From the NCBI GenBank assembly GCA_028710565.1, contig JAQTTV010000011.1, positions 1-64,000 on the forward strand: 64,000 nt of DNA, written 5' to 3'. The notes under the pieces were generated by a model that was not told where the DNA came from, ran no database searches, and saw only the letters and a program-made list of their open reading frames with translations. Origin of the DNA: Gallionella sp. (GTDB lineage: Bacteria > Pseudomonadota > Gammaproteobacteria > Burkholderiales > Gallionellaceae). The position numbers were made by a program, and so were the translations under genes. Positions within the stretch are counted from its first letter, which is position 1, and the number at the start of each line of letters is the position of its first letter. Below, in pieces: positions 1 through 8,699 of the stretch.

Positions 1-215
1 TTTTACCCCCTTACAGCCCCAATCTCAACCCCATTGAACGACTATGGAAAGTCATGAATGAACACGTCCGCAATAACGTCGTCTTTGATTCCCTCAATAC
101 CTTCCGAGAAAATATTGAACACTTTTTCGTGAGCACCATCCCCGAAATTAAAGACCGCCTGCGCTCCAGAATTACTGATAATTTTCAAACATTCAACACG
201 GGGTTTTCAAGTTGA
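1..215 (+). pseudogene. IS630-family transposase, C-terminal part (cut by window edge)
   Basis: The reading frame opens at position 3 and ends at TGA 213-215. It encodes the C-terminal end of a DDE transposase. The motif YSPNLNPIERLWKVMN is typical of the region around the last catalytic acidic residue in IS630/Tc1-type transposases. Only about 70 residues are inside the window, so it cannot be said whether the element is intact upstream. No terminal inverted repeat was recognised just after the stop. A partial copy of a dispersed repeat begins about 45 bp downstream. Confidence 0.8.
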
Positions 216-260
216 ATGGGTATATGCAGTTGCCTAATCAATTGGATAAGTTGGGAATGG

Positions 261-316
261 GCTGATTAAATCCGTTCTAGCTGAGCCGTAAGCCTGTCGA
301 GTGGTCGAAGGGTGAA
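261..316. repeat. Partial copy of the GCTGATTAAAT palindromic element
   Basis: It starts with GCTGATTAAATCCGTTC and continues into a CTGAGCC...CCTGTCGA...TCGAAGGGTGAA segment. This matches one half of the longer copies at 35597-35730 and 51283-51400. The other half is missing. Confidence 0.7.
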
Positions 317-343
317 TGTATTGAATCTTTTGAATAGTCAGCA

Positions 344-862
344 TCACCTAAGCTTCTGCCAGTCTAACAACACTTGTTTCGATTCCCAATCTCCCTTTAG
401 TTGCGTTAAAAGCGTGGCGAAATCCACTGGGCAATCGGGTAATAAGCGTATCCAGTACAGCTGATGTCCATTGCCTGTTTCAATCTCCACCGCCGAACCA
501 AACCGCACGCGAGCGGCGGGCAGGCTATCTTCATACATCGGCAATTCCAATTGTTCAATCAACGATAGCGGCGCGGGTGCTTGCCAAAATTGCCACCATG
601 GTCGGACTGGATAAAGCGGCGGGCTGCACAATGTGGCGACTCCCAATGCTGATAAAGCTGACCACACGCGTTGATGCAATAACGCCGCCTGCGCATCCCA
701 ATACACCTCTGAATAATCCGCATCGTCACTCTGAAAATCTCGATGCCCCGCCTCAGCAAAACACACATCGTCATTTACAGGGGAGGGAAAAAGCGCGTAA
801 AGCGACTGCTCATGCTGTTCAGAAACCATGCCCCAGTGGAGGGTGAAAGAATGTGTTTCCAT
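344..862 (-). CDS. Hypothetical protein, 172 aa
   Basis: I do not recognise this protein. It is soluble, acidic and rich in Trp, Leu and Pro, with no signal peptide or membrane segment. It has a Trp-rich centre (PWWQFWQAPAPLSL) and a C-terminal stretch around DWESKQVLLDWQ. It is transcribed divergently from the biosynthetic operon, with about 150 bp between the two starts, so the intergenic region probably holds both promoters. Codon use looks like that of the neighbouring genes. It may be a conserved lineage-specific protein; no function is proposed. Confidence 0.6.
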   Translation of the reverse strand: METHSFTLHWGMVSEQHEQSLYALFPSPVNDDVCFAEAGHRDFQSDDADYSEVYWDAQAALLHQRVWSALSALGVATLCSPPLYPVRPWWQFWQAPAPLSLIEQLELPMYEDSLPAARVRFGSAVEIETGNGHQLYWIRLLPDCPVDFATLLTQLKGDWESKQVLLDWQKLR

Positions 863-1011
863 GATGTGTGCGGATGATGATCAAGGAGCGTGATTGTAGC
901 AAGGACACCACTTAAACATTTAGATTGCAGATAAGGTGAGTGATAAATTTAGTCCGAGCGTCACTAAAATTGACTTACAATCAATTTACCCTGAAATCAC
1001 CCACGACGACC

Positions 1012-1725
1012 ATGGCAAATTACGAAGCGATATGCAAGCGTATTGATGAACTGTCCGACAAGGATCGTTTGGATATGCAGAACCTCTATCTTTCTCATTA
1101 TGCAGGATGCAGCAAAGCGCAGGTGGCAAGCGACTTGCAGGATAAAAGTGAAGCTATTCTGGTTTTTCTTGACCATGTGCTGGTAGGTTTTACCACGCTG
1201 AAGGTCTATGAACGTCAATGGGCGGGGCGCGATATCCGCATTATCTTTTCAGGTGACACCATCGTTGAACGTGCCCATTGGGGACAGCAGGCACTTGCGT
1301 TCACTTGGATTATGAAAATGGGGCAGCTGCAAAAAGAAAAACCAGATTTGCCTATGTACTGGTTTTTAATCGTCAAAGGTCATCGCACCTATAAATATCT
1401 GCCTGTTTTCGGTAAGTCATTTTATCCCCACTGGGCGATTGATCGCACCGATTTGAAGCCTTTGGCAGACACCCTTGCACAAGAAAAATTTGGGGCTGAT
1501 TACAATCTGGCAACAGGGGTGGTTGAGTTTCCAGAGTCTAAAGGGCATTTAATGCCCGACATTGCCTTACCCACTGAAGAAGAAAAATCCAAAGAGTCGG
1601 TACAGTTTTTTCTCGCCAAGAACCCGAATTACCTCAATGGACACGAACTTGTTTGTCTATGCGAAATCACGGAGCAGAACATGAAGCCATTGACCAAACG
1701 GATTTTCGCAAAAGGTCTCGCTTAA
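1012..1725 (+). CDS. GNAT-fold-like protein, first gene of the cluster
   Basis: A 237-aa protein read from ATG 1012 (MANYEAICKRID). An in-frame start 24 codons earlier is less likely because that extension does not look like the rest of the protein. The central part (SEAILVFLDHVLVGFTTLKV, then IRIIFSGDTIVERAHWGQQALAF) resembles the beta-hairpin and acyl-CoA-loop region of GNAT-type acyltransferases, with a conserved-looking MYWFLIVKGHRTYKYLPVF segment. There is no signal peptide. The stop lies 2 bp before the GH3 gene start, so the two are probably co-translated. An acyl-transfer role in the same pathway is inferred from context. The family assignment is weak; it could be a family with only a GNAT-like core. 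Confidence 0.6.
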   Translation: MANYEAICKRIDELSDKDRLDMQNLYLSHYAGCSKAQVASDLQDKSEAILVFLDHVLVGFTTLKVYERQWAGRDIRIIFSGDTIVERAHWGQQALAFTWIMKMGQLQKEKPDLPMYWFLIVKGHRTYKYLPVFGKSFYPHWAIDRTDLKPLADTLAQEKFGADYNLATGVVEFPESKGHLMPDIALPTEEEKSKESVQFFLAKNPNYLNGHELVCLCEITEQNMKPLTKRIFAKGLA

Positions 1726-1727
1726 CG

Positions 1728-3254
1728 ATGGCTTGGCAGACACTGCGCGCGCAAGGTGCTAGGCTCAAAGTCACCAATTCATTGCGTCAACGTCAGGAAA
1801 ACTGGTTGCAGGATTGTTTACAGCGCAACCAGCATTGCGCCTATCTGCAACAGTTTGGCGTGGAAGCGAGTTCATCATTGGCAGATTTTCGCCAACGGTT
1901 ACCGTTGGTCGATGATGAAATGCTGCGCCCTTGGATGCAGCGCATCGAACAGGGCGAGCAAAATGGGTTGTTCGAGGGCTTGCCGATTGCCTTTGAGCAA
2001 ACAAGCGGTACATCTGGTGGCAGCAAGCGAATTCCCTATACTGCGCACAGTCTGCTGGATTTTCAGCGTGCGCTGTTGCCTTGGCTGTCAGATGTGATTG
2101 CGGCATTCAAAATCACCTCTGGTTGCGCCTACTGGGCGATCAGTCCCGCCACACGCGCTGCGGCAAAGACGCCATCGGGTATCCCCATCGGTCTGCCTGA
2201 CGCGGCGTATTTGGGTGAGGCTGCTTTGCACGCATTTATTGACGTGTCTGCCGTGCCGCCTTGGGTGGGCGGAATCAAAGCGGTGCCAGAGTGGTCGGCG
2301 GCAACGCTGTACTACCTGTTGCGTCGCGTCGATTTGGTGCTGATTTCTGTCTGGAGTCCGACTTTCTTTTTGATGTTGTTGGATGCGTTAGTGCAGCAAT
2401 CTGCCGTGTTACGCAATTTACTGCAGCACGGTGGCGTGATCGCGGGGCAGATACTGCCGCCCGATACCGCCGCACTGCAAAGACTGGAATACTATCAACT
2501 TAGCCGTGATACGCGGATACTCTGGCCGAATCTCAAGTTGGTGAGTTGCTGGGCGGATGCTTCATCCCAACCGTATTTCCTCGCACTCCAGCAACGTTTG
2601 CCTCATGCCCAATTTCAACCCAAGGGACTCTTGGCGACGGAGGGCATTGCCACTGTACCTGATACGCAGGGCAAAACCGTATTAGCCGCCGACAGTGGAT
2701 TTTTTGAGTTTTTGGATCAACAAGGCGAGGCTTGTTTTGCTTGGGAGCTTCAGCAAGGCAAGGAATACGAATTAGTGATGACGACTTCAGGCGGGCTGTA
2801 TCGCTATCGCACGGGAGATGGGGTGCGTTGTGATGGTTATGCAGATGATCTCCCCGTGTTGCGTTTTGTGGGCAGGCAAGGGTTAACCTCCGATTTGGTG
2901 GGCGAAAAACTGACCGAGCCATTTGTGGCGGCGTGCCTGCATGACCTAGCAGGTTTTCGTATGCTAATACCCACCACACAGGGCAAGCCTCGATATGTGC
3001 TGATTTTGGATCAAGCTCACGACATCGAGCGTATTGCAGAGCGGGTCGAAAATCGGCTTTCAGAAAATCCACAATATGCTTATGCGCGCCGTATCGGTCA
3101 ACTGGATGCGTTGTCGGTGTTGCACGTTGAGCAGCCACTTGCGTCATGGATGCGCCGCAAATCCCAAAATGGCATCCGTTTGGGCGACATTAAAGTGCCG
3201 TGTTTGTGCGCGGAAACCGATTGGCTATCTACGTTTATGGAGCAAACAACATGA
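1728..3254 (+). CDS. GH3-family acyl-adenylating / amide-forming enzyme
   Basis: A 508-aa protein of the GH3 (auxin-responsive promoter) family, members of which activate a carboxylic acid with ATP and in plants pass it to an amine. The three ATP/AMP motifs are visible: QTSGTSGGSKRIPYT near residue 98, LLATEGIA in the middle and GGLYRYRTGDGVRC in the C-terminal half. ATG 1728 is chosen because it lies just after the upstream stop and avoids a 73-bp overlap. The 3' end overlaps the next gene by ATGA, indicating translational coupling. It is the only adenylating enzyme of the cluster, so it is the likely step that activates an acyl substrate. The substrate and acceptor are not visible in the sequence. 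Confidence 0.85.
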   Translation: MAWQTLRAQGARLKVTNSLRQRQENWLQDCLQRNQHCAYLQQFGVEASSSLADFRQRLPLVDDEMLRPWMQRIEQGEQNGLFEGLPIAFEQTSGTSGGSKRIPYTAHSLLDFQRALLPWLSDVIAAFKITSGCAYWAISPATRAAAKTPSGIPIGLPDAAYLGEAALHAFIDVSAVPPWVGGIKAVPEWSAATLYYLLRRVDLVLISVWSPTFFLMLLDALVQQSAVLRNLLQHGGVIAGQILPPDTAALQRLEYYQLSRDTRILWPNLKLVSCWADASSQPYFLALQQRLPHAQFQPKGLLATEGIATVPDTQGKTVLAADSGFFEFLDQQGEACFAWELQQGKEYELVMTTSGGLYRYRTGDGVRCDGYADDLPVLRFVGRQGLTSDLVGEKLTEPFVAACLHDLAGFRMLIPTTQGKPRYVLILDQAHDIERIAERVENRLSENPQYAYARRIGQLDALSVLHVEQPLASWMRRKSQNGIRLGDIKVPCLCAETDWLSTFMEQTT

Positions 3255-4648
3255 AAATTGTGCTCATTTCCCCGAAAGGCCCGCTATATCGCAGCAAAGG
3301 CGGAATCTTCAAAAAATCATTGCGCTACCAGCCGCTGACCCTCACCACGCTGGCGGCGTTAATTCCCGCAGAGTTGAATGCTGACATTGAATTGATAGAC
3401 GAAGGCATACAGGATGTTCCCGATAATCTACAGGCGGATTTAATCGGCATCACTGTCATCACAGGCACGGCAAAACGTAGCTACGAACTGGCAAAACAGT
3501 TCAGGGCGCGAGGGATCACGGTGGTGCTGGGTGGGCCGCATGTGACGCTGATGCCACAGGAAGCGGGCGAGCAGGCGGATGCCATTTGTATCGGCTATGC
3601 GGAAGAATCTTGGCCGCAATTGTTGCGCGATTTTACCAATGGCACGATGCAGCCGATTTATCGGCAAAGTCCAACGATGTCTTTGGAAAACATGCCGTTT
3701 GCGCGCCGCGACTTGTTTGATAAGCGGCATTTTTTGACCCAAGCGGTGTTCGAGGCGACGCGTTCCTGCGCCCATGACTGTGAATTCTGCGTTGCCCCAG
3801 CGGCGTGGGGGCGCAAACAATATCAAAAGCCTATAGATTGGGTGATTGAAGATATTCGTCGCACGGGGCAAAAGAAAATTATCTTCGTTGATTTGAATCT
3901 GGTGTCGGATGTTAAATACGCCAAAGAGCTGTTTACCCAATTGATTCCGTTGAAATTAAACTGGTTCGGACTTTCCACGGTATTGATTGCCCATGATCGT
4001 GAGTTGATGGAACTCATGGCACGCAGCGGTTGCAAAGGGCTGTTACTGGGATTGGAAACCGTGTCTCAGGACAGCTTGAAGGATGCCAAAAAGAGCTTTA
4101 ATGCGTCGGTGGGTTATAAATCGCTGATTGCGGATTTGCAACACTTGGGTATTTCGGTGCAAGGTTGCTTTGTGTTCGGGCTGGATCACGACACGCCCGA
4201 TGTATTTGATACCACGGCAGAATTTGCCATCGACGCAGGCGTAGATTTGCCGCGTTTTGCCGTGTTGACCCCTTTTCCTGGCACACCGTTGCACACCCGT
4301 CTTGAGGCAGAGGGACGCATCTTATCGCGGGATTGGGAATTGTACGACGGGCAGCATGTGGTGTTTCAGCCCAAAAACATGACGGTACTCCAGTTGCGGG
4401 ATGGCCATGAGCGGGCATGGAAAAAGACCTATGCGTGGTCATCCATCACGCGGCGATTGTGGAATGCCAAAAACTGCCAGCCCCTCGCGCTGAGTGCGAA
4501 TATCGGCTACCGCTTCTATGCCCATCATTTGCATCAATTTTATAACTGCGACTGGCAAATCGAGCCGCTGCTACCCAACCCCATCGCGGGTTTAGGGCAG
4601 ACGGTACATTTGTCCCGCGACTCCAAAAATAAGACGATATGCGGCTAA
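3251..4648 (+). CDS. B12-binding radical SAM enzyme 1
   Basis: A 465-aa protein with an N-terminal cobalamin-binding-type Rossmann domain (residues about 1-140, including VVLGGPHVTLMPQEA) and a radical SAM core. The 4Fe-4S ligands are Cys173, Cys177 and Cys180 in CAHDCEFC (CxxxCxxC). A GLLLGLETVSQDS segment resembles the strand that lines the SAM site in this class. The start ATG 3251 overlaps the GH3 stop by 4 bp. Family members (BchE-like, hopanoid HpnP-like and antibiotic methylases) perform methylation or C-C bond formation at unactivated carbons. It is the most divergent of the four copies here, for instance FEATRSC where the others have GRGC. Its exact reaction is unknown. Confidence 0.88.
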   Translation: MKIVLISPKGPLYRSKGGIFKKSLRYQPLTLTTLAALIPAELNADIELIDEGIQDVPDNLQADLIGITVITGTAKRSYELAKQFRARGITVVLGGPHVTLMPQEAGEQADAICIGYAEESWPQLLRDFTNGTMQPIYRQSPTMSLENMPFARRDLFDKRHFLTQAVFEATRSCAHDCEFCVAPAAWGRKQYQKPIDWVIEDIRRTGQKKIIFVDLNLVSDVKYAKELFTQLIPLKLNWFGLSTVLIAHDRELMELMARSGCKGLLLGLETVSQDSLKDAKKSFNASVGYKSLIADLQHLGISVQGCFVFGLDHDTPDVFDTTAEFAIDAGVDLPRFAVLTPFPGTPLHTRLEAEGRILSRDWELYDGQHVVFQPKNMTVLQLRDGHERAWKKTYAWSSITRRLWNAKNCQPLALSANIGYRFYAHHLHQFYNCDWQIEPLLPNPIAGLGQTVHLSRDSKNKTICG

Positions 4649-5997
4649 CCCTCATTCATCCCGCCATTGGGCATCGCAAGGGCGAAGGCTACATCCGCTC
4701 TTGGCAAATGGAACCCTTACCTGCTGCGGCGATTGCGGGACTCACGCCGAAAGACATCGACGTTCGCTTTTATGATGACCGCATGGAAAGTATTCCTTTC
4801 GACGAGCCGACCGATGCCGTGGCGATTTCATTGGAAACTTATACCGCCAAACGCGCTTATCAAATTGCCAGCGAATACCGCAAACGCCATATCCCCGTGA
4901 TTGTCGGCGGATTTCATGCGACCTTGATGCCCGACGAGGCTGCGCGTTATGCAGAAGCCGTGGTGGTGGGCGAGGCGGAGGATATTTGGGCGACGGTGAT
5001 TGACGATCTTCGCCATGGTAACTTGCAAAAACGCTATCAAAGCCTGACGCGCCCTGATTTGGCGCGCATTCATGCAGATCGCTCGATTTTCAAAAGCAAA
5101 CGCTATTTGCCGATTGCCTTGATCGAAACGGGACGTGGTTGTCGTTTTCCGTGTAGTTTCTGTGCGATACAGACCTTTTTTGAGCGCACCCATCGCACGC
5201 GCCCGATTGAAAATATCCTTGCTGAAATCCGACAACTGAAGGACATCACTAAATTATTCTTTTTTGTGGATGATAATTTTGCGGGCGACCTCCCCGCCGC
5301 CAAAGTGTTGCTCCAAGCACTCGCGCCGCTGAAGATACGTTGGATCACGCAAATGAGCATCAACGCTGCGCACGATGAGGCGTTTTTGGCAATGTTGGAA
5401 AAAAGTGGCTGCAAAGGTGTGTTGATCGGCTTTGAGAGTTTGGACGAAGGCAATTTGCGCGCCATGAAAAAGCGTTTCAACACCATGCAAGGCGGCTATG
5501 AAAAAGCCTTGCGCAACCTCAGAAAATACAACATCCGCGTGTATGCCACCTTTGTTTTTGGCTATGAAAACGACACCGTGGATTCATTCGATCAAGCAGT
5601 GGATTTTGCCATTGAGCAGCGTTTTTATATCGCCGCCTTCAACCATCTCACGCCCTTCCCAGGCACGGCACTCTACACGCAACTGCAACAGGAACAGCGG
5701 CTGAAATATCCCGCATGGTGGTTAGACGACCGCTACCGCTACAACGATTTGCCCTTCTTCCCAAAACAACTCGCGCCCGAAGACGTGACGCGCTTGTGTG
5801 TGGCGGCTCGCCGACGATTTTATGCGTGGGACAGCATCCTTAAACGCGGTTTGGAAAAAACCAACCGCAGCGATTTTTTTATGTTCCGAAACTTCTTTCC
5901 AATCAATATGATGCACCGATCCGATGTGAGCAACCGCAACGGTTATCCGCTGGGCGATGAAAATTGGCAGGGTGAGCTATTGGAGGCGGTGCGGTGA
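4639..5997 (+). CDS. B12-binding radical SAM enzyme 2
   Basis: A 452-aa protein with the same two-domain plan as its upstream neighbour. The B12-type domain (VIVGGFHATLMPDEAARYA) precedes a radical SAM core with Cys168, Cys172 and Cys175 in GRGCRFPCSFC. FFFVDDNFAGD and GVLIGFESLDEGN are shared almost word for word with copies 3 and 4, so these three are close paralogues. The start ATG 4639 lies 10 bp inside the preceding gene. It probably acts on the same scaffold as the other radical SAM enzymes. A cobalamin-dependent role is inferred from the domain; no classical DxHxxG cobalamin-ligand motif was seen. Confidence 0.87.
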   Translation: MRLTLIHPAIGHRKGEGYIRSWQMEPLPAAAIAGLTPKDIDVRFYDDRMESIPFDEPTDAVAISLETYTAKRAYQIASEYRKRHIPVIVGGFHATLMPDEAARYAEAVVVGEAEDIWATVIDDLRHGNLQKRYQSLTRPDLARIHADRSIFKSKRYLPIALIETGRGCRFPCSFCAIQTFFERTHRTRPIENILAEIRQLKDITKLFFFVDDNFAGDLPAAKVLLQALAPLKIRWITQMSINAAHDEAFLAMLEKSGCKGVLIGFESLDEGNLRAMKKRFNTMQGGYEKALRNLRKYNIRVYATFVFGYENDTVDSFDQAVDFAIEQRFYIAAFNHLTPFPGTALYTQLQQEQRLKYPAWWLDDRYRYNDLPFFPKQLAPEDVTRLCVAARRRFYAWDSILKRGLEKTNRSDFFMFRNFFPINMMHRSDVSNRNGYPLGDENWQGELLEAVR

Positions 5998-7130
5998 AGC
6001 CTATCACGCCCGACCCGCAAATTGTCTATCGCGCAGGCGGAGTGGTGTTTCGTCCTGCGGGGTCGGCGGATGACGCGGCATTGCGGCGTTGTTTGCGTGA
6101 TAACGACATGGATGCGTGGATTAAGCTGGCTTTTGAGCGCGAGCCGTGTTTTTTCGACGGTGAAAATTTGATGGGCGCGTCGCTTGCCGTGATTGCCGAG
6201 GCGGAAAAATTGCCGCATGATTTTGTCGGGATGTACACCTGCGCTCAGCTTCCTGTGCATCTGAATGGGCAAACCGCCGTTGCGGGTTATTTGGGCGGAT
6301 TGCGCGTCAACCCATCCTATCGGCGCAAGATACGCATCTTGAGGGATGGCTTTGCCTCGATTCCTGTTTTAACCCGCCCATGGAGGCAGCCGAACGCTTG
6401 GTTTACCAGCATTGGGCAAGAAAATAATCAGGCGCGCCGCGTGTTGGAAGCAGGTCTCAAACACCTGCCGCGTTACCTGTTGGCGGGGGAGATGGAAACG
6501 CTGGTTTTCCCGACGCGACTAGAGCAACCGACGGGATTGCTGCAAGCGGCTACACGGGAAGATATACCCGCGTTGAGCGATTTTTTTAATCAGCAGGCAC
6601 AAGCGTTCCAATTTGCGCCCAGACTGGACGAGGCTTGGTTGCGATCATTGGATGGCACGCACGGACTTTGCTTGGCGGATTTTTGGCTACTCAAGGACGG
6701 CGATGTGCTGCACGGTTGTTTGGCAATTTGGGATCAGCGCAGGTTCAAGCAAACCGTGGTGCGCTCGTACCGTTTTCCGCTGAATAAACTCCGCGTCGCG
6801 TACAACCTATTGGCAGGCATCCGAGGCAAGCTCAAATTACCCGCACCCAATCAACAAATTGAGCAGGTTTTTTTGTCTTTTGTCGCGTTGAGCGAATCCG
6901 CGCAGGACAATGCGGTGGCGGTGGTCAAAGAAGGGCTGAGGCTGGCGGCGCAAAAAGGCGCGTTGGTTGGTACGCTGGGCTTGTCGGCGCAAAGCCCACT
7001 GAACGCCCGCCTGAAAGCGGTGCTCCCTCACGAAAGCTACCGCACACGCATTGAAACCGTGAGTTGGGCAAATGCAGAAAGCCTTGCGCTCTATGGTCGC
7101 CCCGTACAGCCAGAGGTTGCCCTGTTATGA
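5994..7130 (+). CDS. GNAT-family acyltransferase-like protein
   Basis: A 378-aa protein read from GTG 5994, which overlaps the stop of radical SAM 2 (GTGA). The N-terminal half carries a GNAT-like core: a hairpin (DFVGMYTCAQLPVHL) followed by the acyl-CoA loop region YLGGLRVNPSYRRKIRI. A second, less conserved alpha/beta half follows, so the protein may be a GNAT with a degenerate second GNAT domain. The 3' end TTATGA includes a start codon at 7127 that would have coupled it to a radical SAM gene, but that gene is now truncated here and restarts at 8696. The substrate is unknown. An N- or O-acyltransfer step is inferred. Confidence 0.72.
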   Translation: MKPITPDPQIVYRAGGVVFRPAGSADDAALRRCLRDNDMDAWIKLAFEREPCFFDGENLMGASLAVIAEAEKLPHDFVGMYTCAQLPVHLNGQTAVAGYLGGLRVNPSYRRKIRILRDGFASIPVLTRPWRQPNAWFTSIGQENNQARRVLEAGLKHLPRYLLAGEMETLVFPTRLEQPTGLLQAATREDIPALSDFFNQQAQAFQFAPRLDEAWLRSLDGTHGLCLADFWLLKDGDVLHGCLAIWDQRRFKQTVVRSYRFPLNKLRVAYNLLAGIRGKLKLPAPNQQIEQVFLSFVALSESAQDNAVAVVKEGLRLAAQKGALVGTLGLSAQSPLNARLKAVLPHESYRTRIETVSWANAESLALYGRPVQPEVALL

Positions 7131-7158
7131 AGCTGGAGAAAACTACCCTGTTACGCCT
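7047..7158 (+). repeat. Duplicated operon junction, copy 1 (GNAT 3' end / radical SAM 5' end)
   Basis: These 112 bp match 8616-8727 at a constant offset of 1569 bp, with about 12 substitutions. Both copies span the end of a GNAT reading frame, the overlapping ATGA and the first ten codons of a radical SAM gene (MKLEK.TLLR). Confidence 0.85.
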
Positions 7159-7186
7159 CTCTTCGGCGTACATTTCACAACCGTAG
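7127..7186 (+). pseudogene. Truncated start of a radical SAM gene
   Basis: ATG 7127 begins MKLEKTTLLR, matching the first residues of the gene at 8696 (MKLEKITLLR). The frame then diverges completely and stops at 7184-7186. It is the 5' stump of a radical SAM gene left at the junction with inserted DNA. Confidence 0.7.
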
Positions 7187-7332
7187 AACGAATCGCGAGA
7201 GAGGCGAAACGATGAACGAGACAACGAAAATTCAACCCCCGAAAATTCAAACAAGTGCCGTGCTGCGCATTGGGTTTGATGGGCGTGGTGAGTGGCGGGG
7301 ATGCGCAATGCTACGATGCTAGACCTGACCCC

Positions 7333-8331
7333 ATGGTTTCTTTGATGTTTTTTGCCATTCTTGCTTTTGCTACGCCAGCACTGGCTGCAAGTGCTGAACC
7401 ACCTATCTGGTGCGATGTGCTGCTTTATGGCCCGAGCATAACAATTCAACCAGATCTGCGACCGAGTTTTTCCTGCAAAAAAGCCAAGACTATTGTTGAG
7501 CAGCTAATCTGCAGCGACCGCAATCTGGCAAATTTAGACCAGCGCATGTGGGATATCTATACCGCAGCTCGAACTTTGCTAACCGATGAAGAAAAGATGA
7601 GCGTGCTAAAGACCCAGCGCGAATGGCTGGCAGGGCATGATCAGGCTTGTGGTATTACCCCAAAGGGTGAATATGTCTACGGTGCCGCTGAGTGCCTGAT
7701 TAAGCGTTACCTCATGCGTACAGAGAAGCTTCAGGCAATGCTTACTCGCGGCAATGTGATTCGTGAGCTGGGCGGCTCAGAGCCGTGGACAGAGAATACG
7801 GAGCGTTACAGGATGTCGGAAAACCGCGTCACCCTGCTGCAGAGGTGTGTAGGAGAAGAATTGGAGGAACAGGTAAATTCGTGTTGTGCGCCTGGTACGG
7901 AGACAATAGAAGAAACGGCATCCACCATCACGGCTTATGTAATCAACGGCAAAAGGTTCCTGCTTTATAACGGAAAGTATAGTCAGCGTTTTAACATACC
8001 TCGTTATGCGGATTGTAACGACGAGGTCAACGAGAAGGGTGAGCTTGTTGGCTGTCCTGATAATACAACCTATGCCAGCTGTGCTGCGCTATTTGCTGAA
8101 ACCGAGCTTGGAAATGGTGATTTTGCTTTTGCTGGACATCGCTGGAATTTTCCAGTCACAATGGATGAATTGCTGATTGGGAAATCGAAGGAGCAGCAGA
8201 CAGACAAGGAATTTGCCAGTGAATTGCATTCCAAGTTGCTTGAGGGAGAAATAGTCACACTGGTAACTTCCAAAGGCAAGATTAGCCGTTTCCAATGGGA
8301 TGCAGGGAAGAAGGTGTATGTGCGGCATTAA
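7333..8331 (+). CDS. Exported protein with LprI/DUF1311-like domain
   Basis: A 332-aa protein read from ATG 7333, which gives a clean signal peptide (MVSLMFFAILAFATPALA). The mature N-terminal part has the LprI-like (DUF1311) pattern: SCKKAKTIVEQLICSD, then NLANLDQRMWDIY and KTQREWLAGHDQACG. Paired cysteines suggest disulfides and a periplasmic location. The C-terminal half is not recognised and has many Cys (CVGEELEEQVNSCC). It lies inside the segment that interrupts the biosynthetic operon, and its AT-richer codon use differs from the flanking genes. It is therefore likely to be inserted cargo and not part of the pathway. Confidence 0.7.
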   Translation: MVSLMFFAILAFATPALAASAEPPIWCDVLLYGPSITIQPDLRPSFSCKKAKTIVEQLICSDRNLANLDQRMWDIYTAARTLLTDEEKMSVLKTQREWLAGHDQACGITPKGEYVYGAAECLIKRYLMRTEKLQAMLTRGNVIRELGGSEPWTENTERYRMSENRVTLLQRCVGEELEEQVNSCCAPGTETIEETASTITAYVINGKRFLLYNGKYSQRFNIPRYADCNDEVNEKGELVGCPDNTTYASCAALFAETELGNGDFAFAGHRWNFPVTMDELLIGKSKEQQTDKEFASELHSKLLEGEIVTLVTSKGKISRFQWDAGKKVYVRH

Positions 8332-8344
8332 ATAACACGGAAGG

Positions 8345-8363
8345 GGGCAGGTCTTTCGTTATC
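8345..8363. repeat. REP-like sequence, left arm
   Basis: GGGCAGGTCTTTCGTTATC is the exact reverse complement of 8499-8517. The two 19-bp arms face each other across the RAYT remnant, the arrangement expected of REP sequences flanking a REP-associated transposase. Confidence 0.75.
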
Positions 8364-8390
8364 GCATTTGTGCATTAAAATAACCGCACG

Positions 8391-8500
8391 ATGACCAGAC
8401 CTTTACGACTTAAACTTGCAGCCGCGCTCTATCACGTCACTCCACGGGGGATGGACATGAGAATATCTATCTTTCTGATGAAGAAACTGAGGGAATATGA
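8391..8500 (+). pseudogene. REP-associated tyrosine transposase (RAYT) remnant
   Basis: ATG 8391 starts MTRPLRLKLAAALYHVTPRG, the hallmark N-terminus of RAYT/Y1 transposases (usually RPLRLEFPGALYHVTSRGN). Shortly after this the continuation is found in another frame as DGHENIYLSDEETEG, so there is a frameshift. The coding sequence ends at the right REP arm. The catalytic HUH and Tyr region is gone. Confidence 0.75.
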
Positions 8501-8517
8501 TAACGAAAGACCTGCCC
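8499..8517. repeat. REP-like sequence, right arm
   Basis: GATAACGAAAGACCTGCCC is the perfect inverted partner of 8345-8363. Together the arms bound a 173-bp element that now contains only the first part of a RAYT gene. Confidence 0.75.
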
Positions 8518-8615
8518 ATTTTGCTGCAAGGCAGCGTAACGCGCGCCCACAAGCGGGAGCAAGGACAAACGTGAAAGGCAATATCCAACCCTTGGGCGCG
8601 GTTCAACGCCATACG

Positions 8616-8699
8616 CGCATTGAAACCGTGAACTGGCCAGATGCAGATAGCCTTGCGCTCGATGATCGCCCCGTACAGCCAGAGGTTGCGCTGTTATGA
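8616..8699 (+). pseudogene. 3' fragment of a second GNAT gene
   Basis: The frame ending at TGA 8697-8699 encodes RIETVNWPDADSLAL followed by RPVQPEVALL. This matches the last 30 residues of the GNAT encoded at 5994-7130 with a few substitutions. Upstream of 8616 the similarity stops. It is either a remnant of a duplicated GNAT gene or part of a duplication made when the intervening DNA was acquired. Confidence 0.75.

Noticed and set aside
7333-8331. LprI-like protein as a pathway member
   Set aside because: It lies inside the interrupting segment, has different codon use and a periplasmic signal, and has no logical role in the pathway.
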